A DNA stretch of 64,000 nt from Bacillus sp. SKDU12 (GTDB taxonomy: Bacteria > Bacillota > Bacilli > Bacillales > Bacillaceae), in assembly GCF_010093085.1 (NCBI RefSeq), contig NZ_MSRC01000003.1, forward strand, positions 62,001 through 126,000. Reading direction: 5' to 3'. Position numbers and translations under genes: made by a program. This document shows, piece after piece, positions 18,064 to 26,630 of the stretch (its first letter is position 1; each line of letters begins with the position of its first letter). The notes beneath the pieces are model-generated. The model worked only from the letters and a program-made list of their open reading frames with translations. It had not been told where the DNA came from and ran no database searches.

Positions 18064-19110
18064 TCATTGATGTAAAAATGTCACACAAACAGGATAAGGG
18101 ACAGAAACAGTTGATGGAAGCACTGTCAATCGACCGGTTTCTTTGTCTCGTTCAAATAGGACAAGGTTGCCTGTTTCTTCATTTGAAGCCACAAGGAACG
18201 CTTCCGTTGGATCAAGTGCAAAGTCACGAGGCCAGTTTCCTTCTGTTGATACTCTTTCCACGAAAGCCAGCTCGCCTGAGTATTGATTTATTTCAAATAC
18301 AGCGATACTATCATGGCCGCGGTTTGCGACGTACACAAAACGGCCGTCCTGTGTGACACAAATTCCGCTTCCTTGGCTATTATCAGTGAAATCATCAGGG
18401 ATCGCTGAGACAACCTGAATTTCTCTAAATTCGCCTGGTGTTGGATTGTATTCAAGCGCAATCACTTCATTGCTTAATTCTGTCATCACATATGCGTATT
18501 TTTCTTTCGGATGAAAGGCGATATGGCGAGGACCTGCGCCGGGAGCGAAGGAATGGCTTCCGAATTCGGTCAATTCGCTGTCTTTCATTTTATAGGTGTA
18601 CAGCTTATCGGTCCCTAAGTCAATCGCTACGACATAGTTATGCTCAGGTGTGAATCCCGCGTAATGTGCGTGTGGTTTTTCCTGTCTTTCGTGCGGTCCT
18701 TTTCCTGTGTGAGCGGCTTCTGAAGAAAAGGATTGCAAGCTTCCGTCTTTCTGGATCGGAAAAGCATGCACCTTACCGCTATGGTAATTGGAGGTCAGTA
18801 CAAATTGATTTTGATCATCAACGCTTACATGGCATGGTGATGGACCATCAATTAACTGATGATTCAGAAATGTCAATCCGCCGCTGTTTTTATCGATTTG
18901 ATAGGCGGCGACTCCGCCTTGGCCGTCTGTTTTTTCAATGGAATAAAGAATCGTGTTGTCTTTATTCGGCGTCACATATGTCGGGTTGCCCAGCTTAGCG
19001 GCAAGCTTTGGCTCGCTGAGTGTTTTTTTCTCAGTATCAAGCTCAAATGAATAAATTCCTTCGCTTCCGCCTTTTGTATACGTTCCAACATATCCTATGT
19101 ATTTTGTCAT
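18064..19110 (-). CDS. pgl: 6-phosphogluconolactonase (seven-bladed propeller type)
   Basis: The 348-residue protein shows repeated beta-propeller motifs of the lactonase (PF10282) family: GSEGIYSFELD, GVAAYQIDKNSGGL, GKVHAFPIQKDG, and the catalytic-site stretch GPRHIAFHPKEKYAYVMTE. It hydrolyses 6-phosphogluconolactone in the oxidative pentose phosphate pathway. The B. subtilis gene was ykgB. The start at 19110 has AAGGGGG about 7 bases upstream. Monocistronic, sharing a terminator with ykfD. Confidence 0.88.
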   Translation of the reverse strand: MTKYIGYVGTYTKGGSEGIYSFELDTEKKTLSEPKLAAKLGNPTYVTPNKDNTILYSIEKTDGQGGVAAYQIDKNSGGLTFLNHQLIDGPSPCHVSVDDQNQFVLTSNYHSGKVHAFPIQKDGSLQSFSSEAAHTGKGPHERQEKPHAHYAGFTPEHNYVVAIDLGTDKLYTYKMKDSELTEFGSHSFAPGAGPRHIAFHPKEKYAYVMTELSNEVIALEYNPTPGEFREIQVVSAIPDDFTDNSQGSGICVTQDGRFVYVANRGHDSIAVFEINQYSGELAFVERVSTEGNWPRDFALDPTEAFLVASNEETGNLVLFERDKETGRLTVLPSTVSVPYPVCVTFLHQ

Positions 19111-19200
19111 GCGATATCCCCCTTAAAAAATGATGTCATCTCTATTCTAACGCATCTTAATAAAATAAGCTGTTCAAAACATGTAAAAGGGGAAGATTCT

Positions 19201-20061
19201 TCATTCATCACGAAGAAGCGGCATCGTACAGCATCTGAAGGAGCCGCCTGATTTAATAATTTCTGACAGGTCAATTTCAATGATGTGATAGCCTCTTTCC
19301 GATAACTGTTGATTTACATGGCGGTTGCTAGGGAGGCTGATGATCGTTTTTCTCCCGATTGACAGGACATTGGTGCCAAGCGCAAATTGTTCGTCCTCAG
19401 GCACCTCAATGAGATCATAGCGTTTTGCCAGCATATCTGTCGCCTCAGATTCAAGGGCTTGTGGATAAATGAGCGCTTCGCTTTCAGATATAATGTTAAA
19501 TACACAGTCTAAATGTAAAAATTTCTCGTGAAGTTTTACAGGAACGATCGTATAGTCAGGCAGCGCCTCTTCCAGCTGGCCGATAGCTGACAAGTCAGTG
19601 CGTTGGCTGATTCCGACATAAACAATGTCACCATCGATAATAACATCCCCGCCTTCAATGCTAGTATCAAGCATACGGGTGTAAGAAATGTCTTGACTGT
19701 GAAAAAATTCTGTTATGACGGCTTCTTCTCCTTGGCGAATCGGTTCAGTCATGCTCGAGAGAAAGACTTTTTCTCCAATAACAAACCCTATATCCCGGGT
19801 GAAGACTTGTTCTGGGAGTCCCTCGCGGACGGGCAATAGAATGACTTCGATGTTATGTGACCTGAGTGCTTCAACTAAGCGGCTGTGCTGATCTATGGCG
19901 GTTTTAACATGAATATTGTCTTCTTCAAAATGTTTCTGGGTTTCGTTTATGATATTTTTTATGGTCATATGCTCGGGCTTGCATAAAATGACTTTCTGAA
20001 GTGTGCCGTATTCCGTTTGGCATCCTGTTTTGTGCTGATGTTTCTGGATGGATACATCCAT
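19201..20061 (-). CDS. ykgA: Amidinotransferase/arginine-deiminase superfamily protein YkgA
   Basis: A 286-residue guanidine-group-modifying enzyme of the DDAH/arginine deiminase fold. Active-site landmarks are present: FTRDIGF (Asp, about residue 90), EGGDV (about 138), HLDCVFN (catalytic His, about 183) and a C-terminal FRCCTMPL with the nucleophilic Cys about 275. Its substrate is not established; DDAH-like hydrolysis of methylarginines or a related deimination is plausible. The start has GGAGGAG upstream. A sigma-B promoter candidate at 20099-20125 suggests general-stress control. Confidence 0.8.
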   Translation of the reverse strand: MDVSIQKHQHKTGCQTEYGTLQKVILCKPEHMTIKNIINETQKHFEEDNIHVKTAIDQHSRLVEALRSHNIEVILLPVREGLPEQVFTRDIGFVIGEKVFLSSMTEPIRQGEEAVITEFFHSQDISYTRMLDTSIEGGDVIIDGDIVYVGISQRTDLSAIGQLEEALPDYTIVPVKLHEKFLHLDCVFNIISESEALIYPQALESEATDMLAKRYDLIEVPEDEQFALGTNVLSIGRKTIISLPSNRHVNQQLSERGYHIIEIDLSEIIKSGGSFRCCTMPLLRDE

Positions 20062-20098
20062 TGTTTCTCCTCCTGACTGTGTGAAGAATACATTTATT

Positions 20099-20125
20099 AT
20101 TCCCTTAACATGAAAATGATTAAAC
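20099..20125 (-). promoter_or_regulatory. Candidate sigma-B promoter of ykgA
   Basis: On the minus strand: GTTTAA, 15-base spacer, GGGAAT, close to the sigma-B consensus GTTTAA-N(12-15)-GGGWAW, located about 40 bp before the start codon. Confidence 0.65.
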
Positions 20126-20246
20126 GTTTTAATAAGAAAACCTGACAGGTAATTTTAAATTTTAGACAAATGGATGAGAATATTGTTTAATAGGAGAATA
20201 TGAGTGTACTTTTGCAAAACGATCAGACATCAAAGGGGAGAAAGGT

Positions 20247-20765
20247 ATGGAGACACCAGAAACAAAATATTGCAAAGAATCAAAGGTTGTAAAAACTTGC
20301 AGGGTGTTCCCGCTTGATACAAACAACCATAATACCCTATTTGGCGGAAAATTAATGAGTTACATTGACGACATTGCGTCTATTTCTGCGGCGCGCCATT
20401 GCAGACAGGAAACCGTAACAGCTTCAATGGACTCTGTGGATTTTCTCAAGCCGATCGGGCAAAAGGAATCTGTCTGCCTGGAGTCCTATGTGACATGGGT
20501 CGGCACATCCTCGATGGAGGTGTTTGTAAAAGTCATTAAAGAAAACCTGATGACTGGTGAAAGGGAGCTCGCCGCTACATCCTTTTTGACATTTGTTGCA
20601 TTAGATTTAAATGGTAAGCCGTTGCCTGTACCGAGAGTTGTACCGGAAACAGAAGAAGAAATGATGCTACATAATACAGCGGTTCAGCGCGCCAGCCATC
20701 GAAAGAATCGCAAAAAACACAGCCAGGCGCTTGCAAATGCGCTCGGAATTGAAAAGCCATGGTAA
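20247..20765 (+). CDS. ykhA: Hotdog-fold acyl-CoA thioesterase YkhA
   Basis: A 172-residue protein of the cytosolic acyl-CoA hydrolase (YciA/BACH-like) family: PLDTNNHNTLFGGKLMSYID contains the conserved N-HxTLFGG loop with the catalytic Asp/Asn region, and SMDSVDFLKPI the hotdog helix to strand transition. It hydrolyses acyl-CoA to fatty acid and CoA; chain-length preference cannot be read from sequence. GGGGAGAAAGGT precedes the ATG. Monocistronic with a strong terminator. Confidence 0.88.
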   Translation: METPETKYCKESKVVKTCRVFPLDTNNHNTLFGGKLMSYIDDIASISAARHCRQETVTASMDSVDFLKPIGQKESVCLESYVTWVGTSSMEVFVKVIKENLMTGERELAATSFLTFVALDLNGKPLPVPRVVPETEEEMMLHNTAVQRASHRKNRKKHSQALANALGIEKPW

Positions 20766-20776
20766 AGCAATAAAGC

Positions 20777-20812
20777 AAAACCCAAAACAGATCATCTGTT
20801 TTGGGTTTTTTT
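20777..20812 (+). terminator. ykhA terminator
   Basis: AAAACCCAAAACAGAT and ATCTGTTTTGGGTTTT form a near-continuous hairpin followed by a T run. Confidence 0.92.
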
Positions 20813-20875
20813 GCGCTTTTCATCTTTCTGATGGTTAGTTCGTTTTTGCTAGGGGACGATATAAAAAAGCAACAA

Positions 20876-20906
20876 TTGTCACGTTAAATTGATAATTTTG
20901 TGACAA
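20876..20906 (+). promoter_or_regulatory. Inverted repeat upstream of hmp
   Basis: TTGTCAC (20876-20882) and GTGACAA (20900-20906) are perfect inverted copies 17 bases apart. Half-sites resemble those of Rex or FNR but the spacing does not fit either. Its distance from hmp (about 100 bp) would suit an activator or DNA-looping site. Confidence 0.4.
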
Positions 20907-20951
20907 CTTTATTAAAGATTCATTTTATATATATCTTTTAGTCGTTACATC

Positions 20952-20984
20952 ATGTATTTTAAAGATATATTCTAAATACATCTT
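20952..20984 (+). promoter_or_regulatory. NsrR-type operator region of hmp
   Basis: ATGTATTTTAAAGATATAT (20952-20970) matches the B. subtilis NsrR-type motif ATRTATYTTAAATATAT apart from one inserted G. It overlaps a second dyad at 20962-20984 whose arms AAGATATATT and AAATACATCTT pair with one mismatch. NsrR represses hmp until nitric oxide destroys its iron-sulfur cluster; ResDE activation is also known. Confidence 0.65.
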
Positions 20985-21004
20985 TTGAAAGGATTGTTTA
21001 TACG

Positions 21005-22204
21005 ATGTTAGATAACAAAACAATCGAAATTATTAAAAGCACTGTACCCGTATTACAACAGCATGGAGAAACGATTACTGGCCGTTTCTACGATTTGATG
21101 TTCCAAGACCACCCAGAGCTTTTGAACATTTTTAACCAAACAAATCAAAAAAAGAAAACTCAGCGCGCTGCCCTTGCAAATGCTGTTATAGCAGCAGCGG
21201 CAAATATTGACCAGCTCGGAAATATCATTCCGGTCGTCAAACAAATCAGCCATAAGCACCGCAGCATCGGGATTAAGGCTGAACATTATCCGATCGTCGG
21301 CAAATATTTGCTGATTGCCATTAAAGATGTTCTGGGCGACGCTGCGACACCAGACATTATGCAGGCATGGGAGAAAGCGTACGGCGTAATCGCTGATGCA
21401 TTTATCGGAATTGAAAAAGACATGTATGAGCAGGCGGAGCAGCAAGCCGGCGGCTGGAAGGAGTATAAGCCATTTGTCGTTGCGAAAAAAGAGCAGGAAA
21501 GTAAAGAAATCACATCCTTCTACCTGAAACCGGCAGACGGCAAGCCGTTACCTGAATTTAAAGCAGGACAGTATATCAGCATCAAAGTGCGGATTCCTGA
21601 TTCTGAATATACGCATATTCGTCAATACAGCCTGTCAGATATGCCGGGTAAAGACTATTATCGAATTTCAGTGAAAAAAGACGGTGTCGTGTCTACTCAT
21701 TTACACGATGGAGTGCGTGAGGGAGATTCAATAGAGGTCAGCGCACCTGCAGGAGACTTCATTTTAGATTCTTCAGCACAAAAAGATCTTGTTTTAATCA
21801 GTGCCGGGGTTGGCATTACACCGATGATCAGCATGCTGAAAACGTCTGTTTCCAAGCAGCCTGAACGGCCGATTTTATTCATTCATGCTGCGAAAAACAG
21901 TGAATATCACGCATTGCGCCATGAGGTGGAGGAAGCGGCAAACCATTCTTATGTCAAAACAGCTTTTGTGTATCGAGAGCCGACAGAGGAAGACCGTGCT
22001 GGTGATCTTCAATTTCATGAAGGGCAGATTGATCAGCAGTTCCTCAAAGAACTGATTGCCAACACTGATGCGGATTATTACATTTGCGGTTCATCATCAT
22101 TTATTACCGCAATGCATAAACTTGTAGAAGAACTCGGATCAGCGCCGGAGTCTATCCATTATGAGCTGTTCGGCCCGCAATTAAGCATAGCGCAGTCCGT
22201 GTAA
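21005..22204 (+). CDS. hmp: Flavohaemoglobin Hmp (nitric oxide dioxygenase)
   Basis: A 399-residue fusion of a globin domain (about 1-138, proximal His85 in HKHRS), an FAD-binding domain (about 150-255, RQYSLSD) and an NAD-binding reductase domain (about 258-395, GVGITPM and YICGSSSF). It oxidises NO to nitrate with O2 and NAD(P)H and is central to nitrosative-stress defence. Start ATG 21005 follows AAAGGA at about 8 bases. Monocistronic, with the operator region described above. Confidence 0.96.
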   Translation: MLDNKTIEIIKSTVPVLQQHGETITGRFYDLMFQDHPELLNIFNQTNQKKKTQRAALANAVIAAAANIDQLGNIIPVVKQISHKHRSIGIKAEHYPIVGKYLLIAIKDVLGDAATPDIMQAWEKAYGVIADAFIGIEKDMYEQAEQQAGGWKEYKPFVVAKKEQESKEITSFYLKPADGKPLPEFKAGQYISIKVRIPDSEYTHIRQYSLSDMPGKDYYRISVKKDGVVSTHLHDGVREGDSIEVSAPAGDFILDSSAQKDLVLISAGVGITPMISMLKTSVSKQPERPILFIHAAKNSEYHALRHEVEEAANHSYVKTAFVYREPTEEDRAGDLQFHEGQIDQQFLKELIANTDADYYICGSSSFITAMHKLVEELGSAPESIHYELFGPQLSIAQSV

Positions 22205-22216
22205 ACACATACATGT

Positions 22217-22249
22217 AAACTCTTCTCCTTTCAAGAGAAGAGTTTTTTT
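22217..22249. terminator. hmp terminator
   Basis: AAACTCTTCTC and GAGAAGAGTTT pair perfectly around CTTTCAA, then a T7 run. It also lies at the end of the broken minus-strand gene next to it. Confidence 0.93.
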
Positions 22250-22500
22250 ATTGAAATAGGGACAATGCTTTTTTCACCATCTGGACAATCACTGATCCAC
22301 CGCCGCTTGGGCAAACACGATTTTGCTTTCTTACATCGTCCTCAGCCAGTCATGCTCCATTTTCAGTTCTAAACCCGCTGGCTTGATGTAAGACTCGTTA
22401 AATGGACATTCGTTTGCATACATTTCTTTCTTGTTGAGCTTCCAAACTTCACTTTCTATAATGCTTTGTGCAACTGGACTTTAGCAGCGGTATGATGCAT
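22248..22500 (-). pseudogene. Frameshifted small gene between hmp and ykjA (possibly ykzH)
   Basis: On the minus strand an ATG at 22500 opens MHHTAAKVQ; the reading then has to shift to continue as AQSIIESEVWKLNKKE and onward to KMEHDWL, and shift again to continue as AEDDVRKQNRVCPSGG, ending VKKALSLFQ at 22248. The three pieces join into one plausible protein of about 80 residues, about the size of 168 ykzH, which I recall in this position. Two independent shifts mean it is probably dead. Function unknown. It explains most of the 22250-22561 spacer. Confidence 0.6.
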
Positions 22501-22561
22501 AAAGGTTTTTCCTCTTGGAGACACTAGGCTCGATATGACGAGCGGATGGAGGTAACGGTCA

Positions 22562-23293
22562 GTGTTATGGATGGTCTGGGTATTTTTACTGAAGCCAGTT
22601 ATCGTATTTTTAATTGCCTATATTTTGTTTCGGCTTGCCGGTAAAAAAGCCGTATCGCAAATGAATAATTTTGATTTGCTTTTGACCTTCGCAATCGGAA
22701 CCATTATTAGTGAGCCGATTCTTACATCCAAGCTGCCGATGTCGATTTATTATGCGGGCTCTTTTTTGGTGCTTTATCTGCTGATGAGCAAGCTCTCTCT
22801 TTCTAATAAATGGCGCTGGCTGCTGGTCGTAAGCCCGACTGTCTTAATCCGAAATGGAGATATTGATGAACACGGACTGCGTAAAGAAAGGCTGACGATT
22901 AATGAACTGCTCGGCAAGCTGAGGGAAAAAGGCTATGCTGATCCGGCCGACATTGACCTAGCCATTATTGAAGAAACAGGAGAAGTCAGTGTTATCCCCA
23001 AAAAAGAAGCGAGAGCGGTGCAGGTGCGGGATTTACATATGGAAGCTGAACGGAATTTTATCCCGATTCCGCTCATACTTGATGGCGAAATCCTTGATCA
23101 TAATTTGAAATACCTCCAAAAAAATCGATCATGGCTATTTGAGAAGCTTGAGGAAAAAGGATACAGCCCTAAATTACTGTCCTCGATCACGCTTGGCACG
23201 ATGAATGCCCGCGGTGATGTATCGCTTGATTTGAATACCTCAAATGAACCGCAGCATGATCCTTATTTATATAAACCGGGAAATAACAATTAA
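22562..23293 (+). CDS. ykjA: DUF421/YetF-family membrane protein YkjA
   Basis: A 243-residue protein with three N-terminal membrane segments (about 7-24, 34-52, 61-78) and a soluble DUF421 domain (PF04239) carrying LTINELLGKLREKG and NFIPIPLILDGEI. The family contains spore-germination-related and YetF-like proteins; exact role unknown. The GTG at 22562 lies 9 bases after GGAGG and fits best; the ATG three codons later is too far. Confidence 0.85.
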   Translation: MLWMVWVFLLKPVIVFLIAYILFRLAGKKAVSQMNNFDLLLTFAIGTIISEPILTSKLPMSIYYAGSFLVLYLLMSKLSLSNKWRWLLVVSPTVLIRNGDIDEHGLRKERLTINELLGKLREKGYADPADIDLAIIEETGEVSVIPKKEARAVQVRDLHMEAERNFIPIPLILDGEILDHNLKYLQKNRSWLFEKLEEKGYSPKLLSSITLGTMNARGDVSLDLNTSNEPQHDPYLYKPGNNN

Positions 23294-23297
23294 GATT

Positions 23298-23326
23298 GCT
23301 CTCTAGTTTTAACGAGAGCTTTTTTC
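23298..23326 (+). terminator. ykjA terminator
   Basis: GCTCTC and GAGAGC flank a 10-base loop, followed by TTTTTT. Confidence 0.85.
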
Positions 23327-23386
23327 TTTTTTAAAAGGGAATTTTTGTTTGGCGTCAAATGTACCTAGTTAGGAGGGGAACTGAAC

Positions 23387-23914
23387 ATGAAGGACTTATC
23401 TATTAGACACGGTATGGCGCCGACGGTCAGTCTTCTGTATTCCGCAGTGGAAGAAAACAGTCTCCGTCTGGCTTCTATCGTAGGTCACATGACACACAGT
23501 GAACTTTACTATAAGGGGCGCTGCCAAACAAAAAACAGCACGGCCCAGCTTTTGCATCATATCACAAATGTTGATATCAGATGGGTCTGGCGAATCAAGG
23601 AAAACCGGATACCGGATCATATTGAACAGGCATACGGCTCGATGACAGATGAAAGCGGACGGCTGCTAGAACCGGTGAATCAGCCCGGATTAAATGAGCT
23701 CCTGAAAAGACATCAGCTCGTGGAAAATGAGCTGAAATCGGTTTGTCACACCTTAACTGAAAATGATTTGCATCAGCCGCTAATTTTCGATAGCGACACC
23801 GCGACCGTACGGTGGGGCATTTGGCATATGGCGGATCATAACCGCTATCATCAAGCACATATTGAAGCTCTCAAAAAAGAATGGAAGCAGGATGCGGCGA
23901 AATATGAGCGCTAA
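23387..23914 (+). CDS. ykkA: DinB-family protein YkkA
   Basis: A 175-residue four-helix protein of the DinB/YfiT metalloenzyme superfamily. Candidate metal-binding histidines sit in LLHHITNVDIRW (about residue 49) and in WHMADHNRYHQAH near the C-terminus. Such proteins are often thiol-dependent transferases; the substrate here is unknown. AGGAGGGG lies upstream of the ATG. It overlaps ykkB by 11 bases. Confidence 0.82.
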   Translation: MKDLSIRHGMAPTVSLLYSAVEENSLRLASIVGHMTHSELYYKGRCQTKNSTAQLLHHITNVDIRWVWRIKENRIPDHIEQAYGSMTDESGRLLEPVNQPGLNELLKRHQLVENELKSVCHTLTENDLHQPLIFDSDTATVRWGIWHMADHNRYHQAHIEALKKEWKQDAAKYER

Positions 23915-24419
23915 AACGAAACTTGTGACCGATCGCATTCGCTTGCGCTGTGTGGAAGACCGGGATCAAGCCTCTTTGTTTGAGCTTTTTAACGATCCTG
24001 ACGTCATGAAATATTATTCCGGTTTAAAAGATAAGAGGCAAACCCGAGAGTGGATCAACTGGAACAAAAGAAATGAAAAAGGGTACGGCGTCAGTTTGTG
24101 GATTGCCGAAGATAAGCGGACAGGGGACTTTTTAGGACAATGCGGCATCGTTCCCCAGCAGGTCGAAAATCAAACAATAATGGAAATCGGCTATATGTTT
24201 GCCCGCCGCCACTGGGGAAACGGCTATGCGCACGAAGCGGCTCGGGCATGCCTTGACTACGGCTTCAACGAGCGGCAGTTCGGCAAAATGGCGGCATTGA
24301 TTGACCCGGATAACACAGCGTCCATACGGGTAGCGGAGAAAATCGGCATGTTTTATGAGAGGACGATCAGAAAGTGGAATAAACCGATCGCGGTATATGA
24401 AAGAAAATCTTACAATTGA
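23904..24419 (+). CDS. ykkB: GNAT-family N-acetyltransferase YkkB
   Basis: A 171-residue acetyltransferase of the RimJ/RimL-like GNAT branch. Motif A is RRHWGNGYAHEAARACLDYGF (shown here split as RRHWGNGYAHEA and ARACLDYGF, about residues 98-118), which binds acetyl-CoA; the C-terminal NTASIRVAEKIGMFYE is also typical. Target not known. I start at the ATG at 23904 inside the end of ykkA; upstream in-frame codons belong to ykkA and would give an atypical N-terminus. Confidence 0.83.
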   Translation: MSAKTKLVTDRIRLRCVEDRDQASLFELFNDPDVMKYYSGLKDKRQTREWINWNKRNEKGYGVSLWIAEDKRTGDFLGQCGIVPQQVENQTIMEIGYMFARRHWGNGYAHEAARACLDYGFNERQFGKMAALIDPDNTASIRVAEKIGMFYERTIRKWNKPIAVYERKSYN

Positions 24420-24457
24420 AAGAAAAAGTCAAGTTATAGTATCATAATATCAGATAA

Positions 24458-24600
24458 AGTTTTCTAGGGTTCCGCATGTCAATGGATATGGTCTGGTCCG
24501 AGAGAAAACACATACGCGCAAATAGAGGCGTGTATGCACACGGAGGGAAAAAAGCCCGGGAGAGTCAATCTCATGTGAGACGACTGTCCGGGGTTTTTTT
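24458..24600 (+). promoter_or_regulatory. Guanidine-I (ykkC) riboswitch with terminator
   Basis: The guanidine-I aptamer landmarks are present in order: TCTAGGGTTCCG (24463-24474), GGTCTGGTCCGAGAGAAAACACA (24490-24512) and ACACGGAGGGAAAAAAGCCCGGGAGAG ending near 24564. A terminator stem (CCCGG / CCGGGG) with a T7 run closes it at 24600. Binding guanidinium should prevent termination and switch on ykkCD, the original representative of this class. Confidence 0.95.
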
Positions 24601-24641
24601 GTTTTCAGTAAATCTGATCAGAAAGAAAGGAATGACTTGAA

Positions 24642-24980
24642 ATGAAATGGGGATTGGTCGTGCTTGCTGCCATTTTCGAGGTTGTTTGGGTAGTAGGTTT
24701 AAAGCACGCTGACTCAGCCTTAACATGGAGCGCCACTGCCGTTGGCATCATAGTCAGCTTTTATCTTTTAATGAAGGCGGCAAACCGTCTGCCTGTCGGG
24801 ACCGTATATGCCGTCTTTACTGGACTTGGCACGGCAGGAACGGTGCTGAGTGAAATTATTCTTTTTCATGAGCCGGTTGGGTGGCCGAAACTTTTGTTAA
24901 TTGGTGTGCTCCTAGTCGGTGTAATGGGGTTGAAGCTTGTGACACAGGATGGGACAGAGGAAAAAGGAGGCGAGGCGTAA
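24642..24980 (+). CDS. ykkC: SMR guanidinium exporter subunit YkkC
   Basis: A 112-residue four-helix small multidrug resistance protein. The SMR glutamate lies in [12 protein letters not shown] (Glu13). YkkC and YkkD form a paired exporter; members of this riboswitch-linked Gdx subtype export guanidinium in exchange for protons, although YkkCD was first described as a multidrug pump. Its stop overlaps the ykkD start (TAATG). Confidence 0.93.
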   Translation: MKWGLVVLAAIFEVVWVVGLKHADSALTWSATAVGIIVSFYLLMKAANRLPVGTVYAVFTGLGTAGTVLSEIILFHEPVGWPKLLLIGVLLVGVMGLKLVTQDGTEEKGGEA

Positions 24981-25297
24981 TGCTGCATTGGATCAGTTTA
25001 TTGTGCGCAGGCTGTATGGAAATGGCCGGCGTGGCCCTTATGAATCAATATGCGAAGGAAAAAAGCGTGAAATGGGTGCTGTTGATCATTGTTGGTTTTG
25101 CCGCCTCATTTTCCTTGCTGTCGTATGCAATGGAAACCATTCCGATGGGCACGGCTTACGCTGTCTGGACAGGCATTGGCACAGCAGGCGGCGCACTCAT
25201 CGGGATCCTTTTTTACAAGGAGCCGAAGGACGCCAAACGAATCTTCTTTATCGCCTTGATTTTATGCTCGGCCGTTGGTTTAAAAATTCTGTCATAA
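24980..25297 (+). CDS. ykkD: SMR guanidinium exporter subunit YkkD
   Basis: A 105-residue SMR subunit with four membrane helices and Glu13 or equivalent in CMEMAGVALMNQ. I use the ATG at 24980, which overlaps the ykkC stop and has AAAAGGAGG upstream; the in-frame extension upstream is inside ykkC and polar, so rejected. It functions as a heterodimer with YkkC. Confidence 0.93.
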   Translation: MLHWISLLCAGCMEMAGVALMNQYAKEKSVKWVLLIIVGFAASFSLLSYAMETIPMGTAYAVWTGIGTAGGALIGILFYKEPKDAKRIFFIALILCSAVGLKILS

Positions 25298-25298
25298 A

Positions 25299-25326
25299 TT
25301 GATTTTTATCAAATCTTCAGTATAAT
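25299..25326 (+). promoter_or_regulatory. purU promoter
   Basis: TTGATT (25299-25304), 16-base spacer, TATAAT (25321-25326), about 40 bp upstream of the start codon. Confidence 0.65.
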
Positions 25327-25368
25327 GGATAAATAGTTTAGACTTACAAAGATAAAGAGGGATTATTC

Positions 25369-26271
25369 ATGAAATCATATATGGCTCAGCGGTTAAACGA
25401 TTATCGTGACGGAAATGAGGATAAAGGGCGCCTTTTGGTCAGCTGTCCCGATCAGCCGGGGATTGTCTCAGCGGTTTCCGCGTTTTTATTTGAACACGGC
25501 GCCAATATTATAGAATCCAATCAATATACGACAGACCCAGAAGGCGGCCGATTCTTCCTGAGAATCGAATTCGACTGCAAGGGCATTCGTGAGAAAAAAG
25601 AAACCTTGCGGAAGGCATTTGCGTCTGTTGCAGAAACATTTGACATGACGTGGAGCTTAACATCGGCGAGCGAGCTGAAGCGTGTCGCCATTTTTGTTTC
25701 AAAGGAGCTTCACTGCCTGCATGAGCTGATTTGGGAATGGCAAACCGGCAATCTCATGGCGGAAATTGCTGTTGTCATCAGCAATCATGAGGAAGCGAGA
25801 GAGCTGGTTGAAAGGCTGGATATTCCATTCCACTATATGAAAGCGAATAAAGACATCAGAGCGGAAGTCGAAAAGAAGCAGCTTGAACTGCTTGAGCAAT
25901 ATAAGATTGATGTGATCGTGCTTGCACGCTACATGCAGATCTTAACCCCTGACTTTGTTTCCGCTCATCCGAATCGCATCATCAATATTCATCATTCATT
26001 CCTGCCTGCTTTCATCGGCGCGAATCCGTATAAACGGGCTTACGAGCGCGGCGTAAAACTGATCGGCGCGACATCTCACTATGTCACAAACGATCTTGAT
26101 GAAGGACCAATTATTGAACAGGATATTGAGCGCGTCGACCACCGTGATAATGCGGAAGCGCTAAAAAACATCGGAAGAACAATTGAGCGAAGCGTGCTTG
26201 CCCGTGCTGTGAAGTGGCATTTGGAAGACCGCGTTATCGTGCACGAAAATAAAACAATCGTCTTTAATTAG
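25369..26271 (+). CDS. purU: Formyltetrahydrofolate deformylase PurU
   Basis: A 300-residue enzyme that hydrolyses 10-formyl-THF to formate and THF, balancing one-carbon pools and feeding formate to PurT. An ACT regulatory domain (about 20-100; SCPDQPGIVSAVSAFL) precedes the formyltransferase domain (about 105-290) with IINIHHSFLPAF (catalytic His) and SHYVTNDLDEGPIIEQD (catalytic Asp). Start 25369 has AAGAGGG upstream. Monocistronic with its own promoter and terminator. Confidence 0.93.
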   Translation: MKSYMAQRLNDYRDGNEDKGRLLVSCPDQPGIVSAVSAFLFEHGANIIESNQYTTDPEGGRFFLRIEFDCKGIREKKETLRKAFASVAETFDMTWSLTSASELKRVAIFVSKELHCLHELIWEWQTGNLMAEIAVVISNHEEARELVERLDIPFHYMKANKDIRAEVEKKQLELLEQYKIDVIVLARYMQILTPDFVSAHPNRIINIHHSFLPAFIGANPYKRAYERGVKLIGATSHYVTNDLDEGPIIEQDIERVDHRDNAEALKNIGRTIERSVLARAVKWHLEDRVIVHENKTIVFN

Positions 26272-26276
26272 ACTGC

Positions 26277-26303
26277 AAGAGCCCGCGCCTGCGGGCTCTT
26301 TTT
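26277..26303 (+). terminator. purU terminator
   Basis: AAGAGCCCGC and GCGGGCTCTT around GCCT, followed by TTT; perfect stem. Confidence 0.92.
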
Positions 26304-26317
26304 GGTGGCGAAAAACC

Positions 26318-26592
26318 TTGACAAGCGGCCGTTTTCTTTGCATAATATAAAAAAATCATTGAGCGTTGAAGAGGATTAGTAAGCAGACCTTTCTGCGACA
26401 GAGAGCAAAATGAATCGCTGAAACATTTTGCCGCATGAAACCTGCCGAACCTGCCTTGGAGTCTTAGGGGGAAAACCTAGGCGCGTAACCTGGCGTTACA
26501 GGAAAGCGGAGCGTGCATCAGCGCGCTCAATCAAGGTGGTACCACGGAAACCCATTTCGTCCTTATGAATCAGGATGAAATGGGTTTTTTTA
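26318..26592 (+). promoter_or_regulatory. Proline T-box leader of proBA with promoter
   Basis: Promoter TTGACA (26318-26323), 17-base spacer, CATAAT (26341-26346). The leader has an AGTA bulge motif (about 26377), a Pro codon CCT in the expected specifier area (26441-26443, with a second CCT at 26450-26452), the T-box core AAGGTGGTACCACGG (26533-26547) and a terminator AAACCCATTTCGTCCT / AGGATGAAATGGGTTT plus T run (26548-26592). Uncharged tRNA-Pro should stabilise the antiterminator. Confidence 0.93.
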
Positions 26593-26630
26593 TTGCAAGT
26601 TGGCTGGCGAAGAGCCGCGGAGGAGAATAA

